Source: Marinilabiliaceae bacterium ANBcel2
GTDB lineage: Bacteria > Bacteroidota > Bacteroidia > Bacteroidales > Marinilabiliaceae
NCBI GenBank assembly: GCA_029688995.1
Contig: JARULA010000002.1
Span: 310,001 to 374,000, forward strand
DNA: 64,000 nt
Reading direction: 5' to 3'
The notes under the pieces are model-generated. The model did not search any database. It was not told the origin of the DNA and was given only the letters and a program-made list of their open reading frames with translations. Shown here piece by piece: positions 27,922 to 36,756 of the stretch (positions are counted from its first letter, which is position 1; every line of letters starts with the position of its first letter). A program made the position numbers and the translations under genes.

Positions 27922-28557
27922 GTGGGACAGTTTAAACAGACTTTATTGCTGATAGTGGTTACTCTTTTTTTTCTCCCCGAATATGGTAACGGGCAGGGTG
28001 CCGACACATCTTCAGTTATATTACCCGATCAACATATAATGGATGAACTGGATCTGGGATATCAGCATTCACCTCATAAGGCTACAATGTACTCTGCTGT
28101 TTTGCCCGGTTTGGGGCAAATATATAACGGCAAGGCATGGAAGGTACCTATTTTATATGCAGGCATAGGTGGAGTTGCTTATGCTATTCACTTTAATTCA
28201 AAGTATTACGACAAGTATCGGTCTGCCTATCGTGATTTTTTAATCAGGGATCCCGGTAATACAAGTTATGAAGAGTTTATTCCACCAACACTATCAATTG
28301 ATGATGTTCATGGTCAATATTCAGAGTGGTTTCAACGAGCTCTTGATAATAAAAGAAGATATTACAGACGTTACCGGGATATAAGCTATATTGGTATGGC
28401 TGCCATCTATTTTGTTAATATTATAGATGCAGCTGTTGATGCCCATTTTTATGATTTTGATATTAGTGATGATCTCACTATGCGAATTGAACCTTCTGTT
28501 ATAGGCGGAATCGACTATGAGAGACTTCTTGGTATGCATCTTCAAATTAAATTTTAA
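27922..28557 (+). CDS. DUF5683 family envelope protein
   Basis: A 211-residue protein of the Bacteroidota DUF5683 family, function unknown. It has an N-terminal signal or membrane segment (about 5-24), the family's SAVLPGLGQIYNGKAWKVPI motif near residue 60, a hydrophobic helix right after it, and a second one near IGMAAIYFVNIIDAAVDAHF. The start is read as GTG 27922, the only suitable codon close to the signal sequence. It lies 28 bp after parB and 15 bp before mltD, in the same probable operon. Confidence 0.8.
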   Translation: MGQFKQTLLLIVVTLFFLPEYGNGQGADTSSVILPDQHIMDELDLGYQHSPHKATMYSAVLPGLGQIYNGKAWKVPILYAGIGGVAYAIHFNSKYYDKYRSAYRDFLIRDPGNTSYEEFIPPTLSIDDVHGQYSEWFQRALDNKRRYYRRYRDISYIGMAAIYFVNIIDAAVDAHFYDFDISDDLTMRIEPSVIGGIDYERLLGMHLQIKF

Positions 28558-28572
28558 TCTGTATATAGTGAT

Positions 28573-30093
28573 ATGAGAAATGGTGTTTGGTATATAGTTT
28601 CCATAATATTACTCTTTTTTCTTTACCCTTCTGTCAAATCGGATCATTACAAAAGCTCATATAGTGAAAGCAGCTATGCTGTTGCCGATTTTGACAGCCT
28701 TGTTAGTTTATGGCATATTAGATCATCAACAGGAAATCTTGTTCAGGATACTATAATGGATTATCCTTCGGTGTATGAAGCAGGGGATATTTCTGACTCT
28801 ATTTATATAGAAAGGTTAGCAGCTATAAATTCTCCTGTAAATTTTAATTTTAATAATCAGGTTAGAGCATATATCCGTTTGTACACCGAAAATCGCCGTG
28901 AGCAGATGGCAAATATGCTAGGGTTATCTCAATACTACTTCCCTATTTTTGAAGAGGTTTTAGATGCATATAATTTGCCTTTGGAATTAAAATATTTAAC
29001 GGTAGTTGAATCGGCTCTTAATCCTCGTGCACTTTCTCCTGCAGGAGCTTCAGGTATATGGCAGTTTATGTATCGTACCGGACGCAGTTATGGTTTGGAG
29101 GTAAACTCCTATATTGATGAGCGTCGCGATCCTATAAAAGCTACTCATGCTGCAGCTCAATACCTGTCCGATTTATATGATATTTATGGAGACTGGCAAT
29201 TAGTTTTAGCTGCATATAATTGTGGACCCGGAAATCTTAACAGGGCCATTAGACGATCTGGAGGAGCAAGAGATTTTTGGTCGGTCTATTATAGGTTGCC
29301 CCGCGAAACAAGGGGTTATATTCCTGCATTTACAGGAGCTGTTTATGCATTTGAGTATGCAAAAGAACATGGACTAGAGAAAAATCCTATATCTTTCCCT
29401 GTTGCTACGGATACTGTAATGATTAATAAGCCTCTTCATTTTGAACAACTCTCTGGCATATTGAATTTGCCTGTAGAAGTTTTAAGAGAATTGAATCCTC
29501 AATATCGCAGGGATATTGTGCCTGCTCAAAATAAGCCTTATCCTTTAAAGCTTAGTTTTAACTCAACAATGGAGTTTGCCTCATTTGAAGATTCAATTTA
29601 TGCATACCGAAGAGAGGAGTTTTTTCCTTCGGGAAATATTATTGCAGAACCTTCCAGAGCTGCGCATTCTGCAGTTGCTCCTTCGGGTCATGTTCCCGTT
29701 AGTTATACTGTACAGTCGGGAGATGTTGTTGGGTTAATAGCTGAAAGATTTAATGTTAGAGCTGCAGATTTAAGGTATTGGAATAATATTTCCCGGAATC
29801 TGATAAGAGTTGGCCAAACTTTAACAATTTATGTTCCTGAAAACCGCAGAGAATATTATGAAACTATATCCTCGGGCAGTGTCAGTAATAGTGGCTCAAC
29901 TGAAATTGTAGCCAATACAGATGGTGATGGTAGTGAGTTTATCTACTACTCTGTTCGCTCAGGAGACAATTTATGGGTTATTGCTCGTCAATACCCGGGA
30001 GTTAGCAGTGATGATATAATTAGGTTGAACAATCTGGGATCAGGGGGAGAGATTAAGCCGGGTCAACGGTTAAAAATTATGGTTAAGGAGTAA
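28573..30093 (+). CDS. mltD: Membrane-bound lytic murein transglycosylase D-like, with two LysM domains
   Basis: A 506-residue exported lytic transglycosylase that cuts peptidoglycan glycan strands. A hydrophobic signal segment is at 5-20. The SLT domain (about 125-280) has the catalytic glutamate in LTVVESALNP, then AGASGIWQFM and AAYNCGPGN. Two LysM peptidoglycan-binding modules follow, around YTVQSGDVVGLIAERFNV (about 376) and YYSVRSGDNLWVIARQYPG (about 455 to the end). No clear lipobox was seen. It is the last gene of the parAB-DUF5683 run. Confidence 0.92.
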   Translation: MRNGVWYIVSIILLFFLYPSVKSDHYKSSYSESSYAVADFDSLVSLWHIRSSTGNLVQDTIMDYPSVYEAGDISDSIYIERLAAINSPVNFNFNNQVRAYIRLYTENRREQMANMLGLSQYYFPIFEEVLDAYNLPLELKYLTVVESALNPRALSPAGASGIWQFMYRTGRSYGLEVNSYIDERRDPIKATHAAAQYLSDLYDIYGDWQLVLAAYNCGPGNLNRAIRRSGGARDFWSVYYRLPRETRGYIPAFTGAVYAFEYAKEHGLEKNPISFPVATDTVMINKPLHFEQLSGILNLPVEVLRELNPQYRRDIVPAQNKPYPLKLSFNSTMEFASFEDSIYAYRREEFFPSGNIIAEPSRAAHSAVAPSGHVPVSYTVQSGDVVGLIAERFNVRAADLRYWNNISRNLIRVGQTLTIYVPENRREYYETISSGSVSNSGSTEIVANTDGDGSEFIYYSVRSGDNLWVIARQYPGVSSDDIIRLNNLGSGGEIKPGQRLKIMVKE

Positions 30094-30190
30094 TTTTTGT
30101 TATTTCCCTCTTTTTAGGATATGCCCTGTTGTTTATGGCAGATTTTTTGATTGAAAGATTTTAAACATGTGTAACTAAAATTATTGAGAT

Positions 30191-30895
30191 ATGTTTACAT
30201 CACCACTGTTTGTGATTTTCATTGTTTTTATGCTTGCCAGCTGGATTGTCAGTTCTCAGCTTAAAAGCCGGTTTAAAAAGTATTCGCGCACCCCTGTTGC
30301 AGGTGGTGTCTCGGGTCGTGAGATAGCTGAGAAAATGTTAAGCGATAATGGAATATCCAACGTAAAAGTGATATCGGTTTCCGGTAAGCTAACCGATCAT
30401 TACAACCCTGTCAATAAGACAGTGAATTTGAGTCCTGAAGTGTATCAGGGAAGAAATGTTGCAGCTGCAGCTGTTTCTGCTCATGAGTGCGGACATGCTA
30501 TTCAGCATGCTAATGCTTATGCTCCTTTGCAGTTGCGTTCGGCTTTGGTTCCTTTACAAAATGTGAGTGCCAAACTTATGAATTTTGTCTTTATCATGAT
30601 GTTTATGGGAGCTTTTATGCTACCCAATATTATCTCTTTTGATTTGGCCCTTTTGATAATAATAGGTTGTTACAGCGTATTTACTCTGTTTGCATTTATA
30701 ACATTGCCGGTTGAAATTAATGCCACTCAGCGAGCTTTGGCCTGGCTTAATACAAGTGGTATTACCGGAGGCAGAAGTCATCAGGAGGCTAAGGATGCAT
30801 TGAAATGGGCTGCTTATACTTATGTTGTTGCTGCTTTATCTGCTTTGGCTACGCTTGCCTACTATCTGATGATTTTTATGGCACGCAGAGATTAA
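30191..30895 (+). CDS. Membrane zinc metallopeptidase, YugP family
   Basis: A 234-residue integral membrane protein with an N-terminal helix, a cytoplasmic or loop domain holding the zinc motif HECGHAIQH (about residue 97), and three more hydrophobic helices (about 125-165 and 205-230). This pattern matches YugP-type neutral zinc metallopeptidases, whose substrates are largely unknown. The catalytic glutamate and both zinc histidines are present. A GC-rich hairpin with a T-tract follows its stop. Confidence 0.88.
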   Translation: MFTSPLFVIFIVFMLASWIVSSQLKSRFKKYSRTPVAGGVSGREIAEKMLSDNGISNVKVISVSGKLTDHYNPVNKTVNLSPEVYQGRNVAAAAVSAHECGHAIQHANAYAPLQLRSALVPLQNVSAKLMNFVFIMMFMGAFMLPNIISFDLALLIIIGCYSVFTLFAFITLPVEINATQRALAWLNTSGITGGRSHQEAKDALKWAAYTYVVAALSALATLAYYLMIFMARRD

Positions 30896-30914
30896 AAATA
30901 TTTTTTTTATTTTT

Positions 30915-30950
30915 CCCGGGTTGACATTAATTTGTTTTCCCGGGTTTTTT
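30915..30950 (+). terminator. Rho-independent terminator after the zinc metallopeptidase gene
   Basis: Two CCCGGG arms pair across an 18-base loop and are followed by six Ts, 20 bp after the stop codon. The T-tract overlaps the end of the convergent RDD gene. Confidence 0.65.
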
Positions 30951-31683
30951 ATCTGTTTAACCTGTAGTAATCTTTTACTATTGTTTTTAAAAAGGATAGT
31001 TTATCATTATTGTTCATAAGTTTTAGAGACAATTTGTTTGCAATCACCCTTTCTGTTTTGATTAAAAGTTCCATTGATGATTTTGAATGCCTCTCTCTTT
31101 GAGCTGTTTTAATAACCTCTTTTATAATATTTATATCTTTATCAGAAAGATATTCTGCCTGTGGAAATTTTGGCATATAGTTTTCACTGTCCTCTTCGTT
31201 TTCAGCCTCTGCAATAAGAGCTTTTAAACCCTTCTTTTTGCCCGGCACCTTAATTACAGTTGTTGATGCAGCTATATCTCCCAGCCGTTGTCCTTTTCCA
31301 TTTATTATTATTGTTAGTAATCCAATCGATCCCCCCATTAGTGATATGTCGGGCAGACGAAATATCCATCTTATAAAACAGGCTCCTGCCGAGAGTGAAG
31401 AGCCATCGGCTTTTACCACTTTAATATTCATTAAATTTTTTCCCGGACTTTGTCCATTAAAAAAGAGCTCCCAAATGAGATGATAAAAAATCACCGGAAC
31501 AAAAAAGAGCAGATTCCATAAACCAAAGGTGTTTGTTGTAAATATTATTCCATATATGATTAGCCCCGCATATAGTATAATTATCAGGTAATCAATTAAA
31601 GTTGCAACTATTCTATCGGCTGCACTGGCAATTTTGTATTCGAGATTTACGTTTTGAGTTGTGTTTAGTTTATAAACTTCCAT
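30949..31683 (-). CDS. RDD family membrane protein
   Basis: A 244-residue RDD-domain protein. The domain (about 15-150) begins with the arginine and aspartates of AADRIVATLIDYLII, followed by further helices and FNGQSPGKNLMNIKVV, then SLMGGSIGLLTI. The C-terminal hundred residues are soluble and charged. RDD proteins are often transport-related or membrane accessory proteins. It diverges from the spoIIM-like gene, the first of the MoxR cluster, across a palindromic promoter region. RDD genes are common companions of such clusters, so it probably belongs to the same system. Confidence 0.85.
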   Translation of the reverse strand: MEVYKLNTTQNVNLEYKIASAADRIVATLIDYLIIILYAGLIIYGIIFTTNTFGLWNLLFFVPVIFYHLIWELFFNGQSPGKNLMNIKVVKADGSSLSAGACFIRWIFRLPDISLMGGSIGLLTIIINGKGQRLGDIAASTTVIKVPGKKKGLKALIAEAENEEDSENYMPKFPQAEYLSDKDINIIKEVIKTAQRERHSKSSMELLIKTERVIANKLSLKLMNNNDKLSFLKTIVKDYYRLNR

Positions 31684-31712
31684 CTTAATTTAACTTGTTT
31701 TAAAACTTATTG

Positions 31713-31733
31713 TTAAATTTGATTCAAATTTAA
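31713..31733. promoter_or_regulatory. Palindrome with overlapping divergent promoter elements between RDD and spoIIM-like genes
   Basis: Perfect 10-bp arms (TTAAATTTGA / TCAAATTTAA) around one central base. Each strand carries TAAATTTG, a match to TAnnTTTG: plus strand at 31714-31721, minus strand at 31725-31732. This is consistent with back-to-back promoters for the two divergent genes, or with an operator covering both. The minus-strand leader would be short and the plus-strand one about 145 bp. Confidence 0.45.
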
Positions 31734-31873
31734 TAAAAAATGGGCTGTGATTTTAGCAGTTGTATAATGAAACAGTGGGTAATTTAAAAATTGGTGTTGA
31801 TTTAATCATATAAAGGTTAAATTTAGCTCTGCTCTGCATGTCTCTGGTTTTAATGCACAATTTACTTTTTTAA

Positions 31874-32872
31874 ATGAAAGAGGTTCATTTTATTAATAAA
31901 AACAGAAATCGCTGGTTGGATTTTGAGAGACAGCTTGAAAGTCCCTCTAAAATTCCCCCAGATCAATTGGCATCTAATTATCTGTTATTGACCGATGATC
32001 TCTCTTATGCACGTACATTTTATCCCAGCTCATATATTGTAGAATATCTTAATGATTTAAGTTCAAAAGTTCATCTTTTAATTTATAAGAATAAACGGGA
32101 GAAGGGTTCTCGTTTGTTCTTTTTTTGGTTAAAGGAGTTGCCCGAGGTGATTATTTTCGCCAAAAGATATTTTGTTTTTTCACTACTTATATTTTCTGTG
32201 GCAATTGGTATTGGGGTACTCTCTTCTATAAATGATCCTGCATTTTTAAACATTGTTTTGGGCGAGCAATATGTTAATATGACTATTGAAAATATTGAAC
32301 GAGGAGAACCTTTTGGAGTATATGACACTCTCTCTCCTTTTTTGATGTTTGTAATGATAACAGGGAATAATATTTATGTCTCTTTTGTAGTTTTTCTGTT
32401 CGGACTTTTTACTCCTGTTGGTACCGCAATTATTTTGATAAAAAATGGTATTATGGTAGGTGCTTTTATAACATTTTTTTTCGCACACTCCTTAGGTGTT
32501 CAATCTATCTTAACGGTTATGCTTCATGGTACACTTGAACTTTCTGCGATTGTTATTGCCGGTGGTGCAGGTTTGTTGCTGGGCAACTCTGTTCTGTTTC
32601 CTCAAACATATACCCGTCTCTACTCATTTAAAAGAGGTGTTGTAAGGGGGACAAAGATAATGATCGGACTTATACCATTTTTTATTTTTGCAGGTATTAT
32701 TGAAAGTTATATCACCCGCTATTACGATCAAATGTCGATTGCTGTAAACTCTATGATAATATTATTCTCTTTAGCTATTATAATCGGCTATTTTATTTTA
32801 TATCCTTATTATATGTATAACAACCTTAACCGATCGGTAAATGATCAAAAAAACCAATTTAACTATGAGTAA
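31874..32872 (+). CDS. Stage II sporulation protein M-like (DUF95) membrane protein
   Basis: A 332-residue protein with a soluble N-terminal region (about 1-100) and five or so hydrophobic helices (about 105-320), with the family's YVSFVVFLFGLFTPVGTA and LHGTLELSAIVIAGGAGL. SpoIIM in Bacillus works in the engulfment complex; in non-sporulating bacteria this family occurs in MoxR/DUF58 clusters with unknown function. First gene of the plus-strand cluster; its stop overlaps the next gene's start (ATGAGTAA). Confidence 0.88.
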   Translation: MKEVHFINKNRNRWLDFERQLESPSKIPPDQLASNYLLLTDDLSYARTFYPSSYIVEYLNDLSSKVHLLIYKNKREKGSRLFFFWLKELPEVIIFAKRYFVFSLLIFSVAIGIGVLSSINDPAFLNIVLGEQYVNMTIENIERGEPFGVYDTLSPFLMFVMITGNNIYVSFVVFLFGLFTPVGTAIILIKNGIMVGAFITFFFAHSLGVQSILTVMLHGTLELSAIVIAGGAGLLLGNSVLFPQTYTRLYSFKRGVVRGTKIMIGLIPFFIFAGIIESYITRYYDQMSIAVNSMIILFSLAIIIGYFILYPYYMYNNLNRSVNDQKNQFNYE

Positions 32873-33815
32873 TGTTCAACTTAATTTAGAGAAGAAAAGA
32901 GATTTTTCTGAAGTTTTTAATGCAACTTTTGCTTTTTTTAGACAGGAGTTTAAAATGTTTTTTACAGTTTTGGGTAAATATGCTGTAATACCTATAGTCT
33001 TAATTTCTGTAGTTATAGCGCTTAACCAGGGGGTAGATTATAATATGTTATTGCAATATATAGATGGCGGATATTATGGCCCTGCTCCTGCTGCTACTTA
33101 TGGTTCTGGTATAGTAGGAACACTTCTGGTTGTTTTTTTGGGATTTCTTTTATACATCTATCTTGCCGGTATTACATTTTCATATATATATATCTATTCC
33201 GAAAAGGGGCATAAAGGTTTTACAAGCTCTGAGGTTTGGCAACGTGTTACCGATATTTTTATTAAACTTATAGGGCTCTATCTTTTTATTGCACTAATGG
33301 TAGTTATTGCCGTTGCTATAGGAGCTGGAGTTACAGCTTTGGTTGGTGTGGTAACCTCTCCTTCAATAGGGCCATTAATTGTCTCTGCTTTTCTATTTCT
33401 TATTATACCTATTATATATTTATCTGTACCTTTTTCAATTTCATATGTTGCTATTGTAAACGAAGATTGTGGTATATGGGATTCTATTGTGCGTAGTTTC
33501 AGACTAATAAAAGGGTATTGGTGGATTACCTTTTTTATAATGTTGCTGCTTGGGGTAATAATGTATATGATTTCATTTCTTTTTACGGTTCCTGCAATGA
33601 TTTATACTTTAATTCAGGGCTTTAATGCTCTTTCAGGTGGAGCCGGACTGCATAATGTTACTTTTGGTTTTGTTATAACTGCTATTATTAGTAGTGTTGG
33701 TTCTTATATTGTTTATACAATTTATCTTACCGGAATAGGAGTTCAATATTTTAATCTGCGTGAACGTAAGGATAACGTAAGATTACTTCAGGAGATATCA
33801 GAGATAGAATCATAA
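32865..33815 (+). CDS. Polytopic membrane protein of the MoxR cluster
   Basis: A 316-residue membrane protein with about six hydrophobic helices, not assigned to a named family. A short cytoplasmic N-terminus (KKRDFSEVFNATFAFFRQEF) resembles the start of glycerophosphoryl-diester-phosphodiesterase-like or DUF4013-type membrane proteins, and FSISYVAIVNEDCGIWDSI followed by SFRLIKGYWW is typical of that style. The ATG at 32865 overlaps the upstream stop by eight bases and was preferred to an earlier in-frame start at 32841. Translationally coupled to the spoIIM-like gene and five bases before the DUF4129 gene. Confidence 0.75.
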   Translation: MSNVQLNLEKKRDFSEVFNATFAFFRQEFKMFFTVLGKYAVIPIVLISVVIALNQGVDYNMLLQYIDGGYYGPAPAATYGSGIVGTLLVVFLGFLLYIYLAGITFSYIYIYSEKGHKGFTSSEVWQRVTDIFIKLIGLYLFIALMVVIAVAIGAGVTALVGVVTSPSIGPLIVSAFLFLIIPIIYLSVPFSISYVAIVNEDCGIWDSIVRSFRLIKGYWWITFFIMLLLGVIMYMISFLFTVPAMIYTLIQGFNALSGGAGLHNVTFGFVITAIISSVGSYIVYTIYLTGIGVQYFNLRERKDNVRLLQEISEIES

Positions 33816-33820
33816 TATAG

Positions 33821-34552
33821 ATGAATTTGTTTATACTATACTTTCGTTTTATTTGTTTGGTGCTTATTATCCAATTATTTGCTATTGCTGATGGGCATTC
33901 ACATTCGGTTGGTGAAGGTATAGATGAGGTTGATAGTCTGTTTAATTACCGGGAACCACCAGAGGAGATAATTTCTAAGTTACAATCATCTTATAATTAT
34001 GGCGATAGTGAAGAAGATATAACAAGCTCTCTTTTTTCTGTAATATTGAACTATTTTGAGCGATTTACCGTTAATTTGAGTTTTAGTAAATGGATGCAGT
34101 ACCTTTTTTTGGGGGTCATTGTTGTTGCTTTAATTTTTGTAGTTTTAAAATATTTGAATTTTCCTGTATCATCAATTTTGGGAAAGCAAAAGAGGGATGA
34201 TGTTGCTGGTTTATCCGATGTGGATCAATCATCAAAGTTCTCATTGAATCAATTGTTTGATAACTATAAGTTATTGCGTGATAACGGTGCTTATCGAGAG
34301 TCGGTTAGGTTGTTGTATGATATATGTATAACAAATTTTCATTACAACTCCATTATTGATATTCAGCCTTATAAGACTGATCTTGATTATGTAAATGAGA
34401 TAGAAGATGAGAGTCTAAAGAGGTTGTTTTATCAATTTACCCGCTTTTATCAATATATCTGGTTTGGGAATTTTAATCCCGACTCCCGAAATTATAAAAG
34501 AGTTGAGGAGTTATATTTCAGGATGGAGCAGTTTGTAACTGATAGTAAGTAA
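33821..34552 (+). CDS. DUF4129-like protein of the MoxR cluster
   Basis: A 243-residue protein with an N-terminal signal or membrane segment (about 4-22), a second helix near YLFLGVIVVALIFVVL (about 95-110), and a C-terminal soluble domain (about 140-240) ending in LFYQFTRFYQYIWFGNFNPD, the DUF4129 type of motif. DUF4129 proteins accompany MoxR/DUF58 systems and transglutaminase-like genes. Topology suggests the conserved domain is cytoplasmic. Five bases after the previous gene, 15 before the next. Confidence 0.75.
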   Translation: MNLFILYFRFICLVLIIQLFAIADGHSHSVGEGIDEVDSLFNYREPPEEIISKLQSSYNYGDSEEDITSSLFSVILNYFERFTVNLSFSKWMQYLFLGVIVVALIFVVLKYLNFPVSSILGKQKRDDVAGLSDVDQSSKFSLNQLFDNYKLLRDNGAYRESVRLLYDICITNFHYNSIIDIQPYKTDLDYVNEIEDESLKRLFYQFTRFYQYIWFGNFNPDSRNYKRVEELYFRMEQFVTDSK

Positions 34553-34567
34553 TCAATTATCTGTTTT

Positions 34568-35758
34568 ATGGCTAAGATAACAAAGTGGAGTTTTTTTAAT
34601 AATCTATTAATTGTAGTAATATTTGCCCTGGTTTTAGTGGCTTTATTAAGGATGGAACCTCCGCTTGATTGGACTCCCAGTTATTCTCGTAATCATACAG
34701 TTCCTTTAGGGAATGCTCTTTTGTATGAGGCAATTGAGCATATGTTTCCTAAAGGAGAGATATATATATCTGAAACCACTTTGTTTGAGATTGACGATGA
34801 GATTTATAGTGATGCCTCGGGGTTAATTATTATTAATGATCAGTTTTATCCCGATTCTGAAAGCTTACAATCGTTACTTGAATTTGTTGAGAAAGGAGGG
34901 GCTGCTTTTGTTATTGCAAGGGAGTTTTGTGACGATATTTTAAAAAAGCTTGGAGTTGATGTTGAAAAAGATTTGGTTTATGGGGATTCTGTCTCATGGG
35001 AGTTGACCTACTCAAAAAAAGAGTCTCCTTTTCTTTTTTATAATGTGGTTGAGAATAATTATTTTAAAAATTTTGATAGTGATGGAATCGAAGTTTTAGG
35101 ATATAATCAGTTTGAAAATCCTAATCTCGTTAAAATTGATAGGGGAGAGGGCTCCTTTTTTGTTAGTCCGAACCCCTTTATATTTACCAATTATCATGTA
35201 ATAGGAGATAGAACCAGCCGGGAGTATATTTTTAAAACTATATCTCTGCTTCCTGAAGAGTCTCTTATATGGAGTGAATTTTATAAACGGGGCAGAGTTG
35301 TATATGATTCAATCTTCTCATTTGTATTATCAAAACCCTCTTTACAATATGGAGTATATCTTTTTTTAACCGGACTGGCTTTATATTTTATATTTCAAAG
35401 CAGGCGAAAGCAACGCGCTATACCTATTATTAAACCTCATGAGAATCACTCTTTGAATTTTATCAATACAATTAGTGAGTTATATTATAATAGAAAAGAG
35501 CATCGATTAATAGTTGAACTTAGATACAACTATTTTAAAAATTTTATAAAGAGAAAATATTATATTGATATTCAATATGATCTTTTGTCGCCGAAGTTTA
35601 TTTCTGAATTATCTGAAAAATCAGGAGTTTCATATAAAAGTGTAGAAATGCTTTTGAAGTTTATGGTTACTCTTCTATTTCATCAAAAAGTGGTTTATAT
35701 AGATGATCTTTACAAATTTAACCGTCAGCTTCAATTTTTTTATGAGAATTGTAAATAG
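34568..35758 (+). CDS. DUF4350 family protein of the MoxR cluster
   Basis: A 396-residue protein with one N-terminal helix (about 10-30), a DUF4350 GATase-like domain (about 40-230) with SYSRNHTVPLGNALLYEAI and a glycine-containing FVEKGGAAFVIAREF, a second helix near YGVYLFLTGLALYFIF (about 260-278), and a C-terminal cytoplasmic domain of about 110 residues. It is always found with MoxR and DUF58 partners in this phylum, as far as I recall. Function unknown. Confidence 0.8.
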   Translation: MAKITKWSFFNNLLIVVIFALVLVALLRMEPPLDWTPSYSRNHTVPLGNALLYEAIEHMFPKGEIYISETTLFEIDDEIYSDASGLIIINDQFYPDSESLQSLLEFVEKGGAAFVIAREFCDDILKKLGVDVEKDLVYGDSVSWELTYSKKESPFLFYNVVENNYFKNFDSDGIEVLGYNQFENPNLVKIDRGEGSFFVSPNPFIFTNYHVIGDRTSREYIFKTISLLPEESLIWSEFYKRGRVVYDSIFSFVLSKPSLQYGVYLFLTGLALYFIFQSRRKQRAIPIIKPHENHSLNFINTISELYYNRKEHRLIVELRYNYFKNFIKRKYYIDIQYDLLSPKFISELSEKSGVSYKSVEMLLKFMVTLLFHQKVVYIDDLYKFNRQLQFFYENCK

Positions 35759-35772
35759 AAAAAATAATCGTT

Positions 35773-36756
35773 ATGGATATTGAAAATTCTCCTTTTGAAA
35801 ACAGACTTGATATATCGCAGTTAAATCATGTTGCGTTTTCTATTAGAGAGGAGATAGGAAAGGTTATTCAGGGGCAGGAGAGAGCTCTGGATTTGCTTAT
35901 AACTGCGTTATTTGCTAACGGACATGTTTTAATCGAAGGTGTTCCGGGTGTTGCTAAAACATTAATTGCAAAGCTGCTTGCACGCAGTGTTAATACCGGT
36001 TATTCAAGAATACAGTTTACTCCCGATCTTATGCCATCTGATGTTCTTGGAACATATGTATTTAATTCACACCGTTCCGATTTTGAATTTAATGCCGGTC
36101 CGGTTTTTTCTAATCTTATTTTGATTGATGAGGTTAACAGGGCTCCTGCCAAAACACAGTCAGCTCTTTTTGAAGTTATGGAGGAGCGTCAGGTGACAGT
36201 TGATGGTGTAACCCGAAAGATGGATGATCTTTTTATGGTTATGGCTACCCAAAACCCTGTTGAGCATGAAGGTACTTACCGTTTGCCCGAGGCTCAACTT
36301 GACAGATTTTTATTTAAAATAAAGATTGATTACCCTGCTTTAGATGAGGAGACTGCTATTCTTGAAAATGCTGTTGAACGAAAAAGTGCCTCAGAGCTTG
36401 AGCAGATAGCTAAAGTTGTGTCGGCCGATAAAATCGTTGAGCTTCAAAATATGGTTAACTATATTGTTGTTGATCCTCAACTTCTTCGATATATAACTGA
36501 AATATCTGCAAAAACCCGTACCTCTGGATCTCTTTATCTGGGAGCCAGCCCCAGGGCATCGCTTTCGGTCTTAAGGGCTTCAAGAGCTTATGCAGCTTTG
36601 GAGGGGCGTGATTTTGTTACTCCGCAGGATGTTAAAAATGTTATACTGCCTGTATTGGTTCATAGGGTTATTTTGACCCCCGAAAAGGAGATGGAAGGTG
36701 TTACAGTTGAATCTGTTATAAAACAAATTGTTGATTCTGTTGAAGTTCCTAAATGA
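35773..36756 (+). CDS. MoxR family AAA+ ATPase
   Basis: A 327-residue AAA+ ATPase, the likely motor of the cluster. Walker A is GVPGVAKT (about 55), followed by RIQFTPDLMPSDVLGTYVF, Walker B NLILIDEVNRAPAKTQSAL, sensor-1 MATQNPVEHEGTYRLPEAQLDRF, and a C-terminal helical lid with GASPRASLSVLRASRAYA. MoxR ATPases act as chaperones in maturing membrane or metalloprotein complexes, usually with a VWA partner; here the DUF58 protein fills that place. Its stop overlaps the DUF58 start by four bases (ATGA). Confidence 0.95.
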   Translation: MDIENSPFENRLDISQLNHVAFSIREEIGKVIQGQERALDLLITALFANGHVLIEGVPGVAKTLIAKLLARSVNTGYSRIQFTPDLMPSDVLGTYVFNSHRSDFEFNAGPVFSNLILIDEVNRAPAKTQSALFEVMEERQVTVDGVTRKMDDLFMVMATQNPVEHEGTYRLPEAQLDRFLFKIKIDYPALDEETAILENAVERKSASELEQIAKVVSADKIVELQNMVNYIVVDPQLLRYITEISAKTRTSGSLYLGASPRASLSVLRASRAYAALEGRDFVTPQDVKNVILPVLVHRVILTPEKEMEGVTVESVIKQIVDSVEVPK

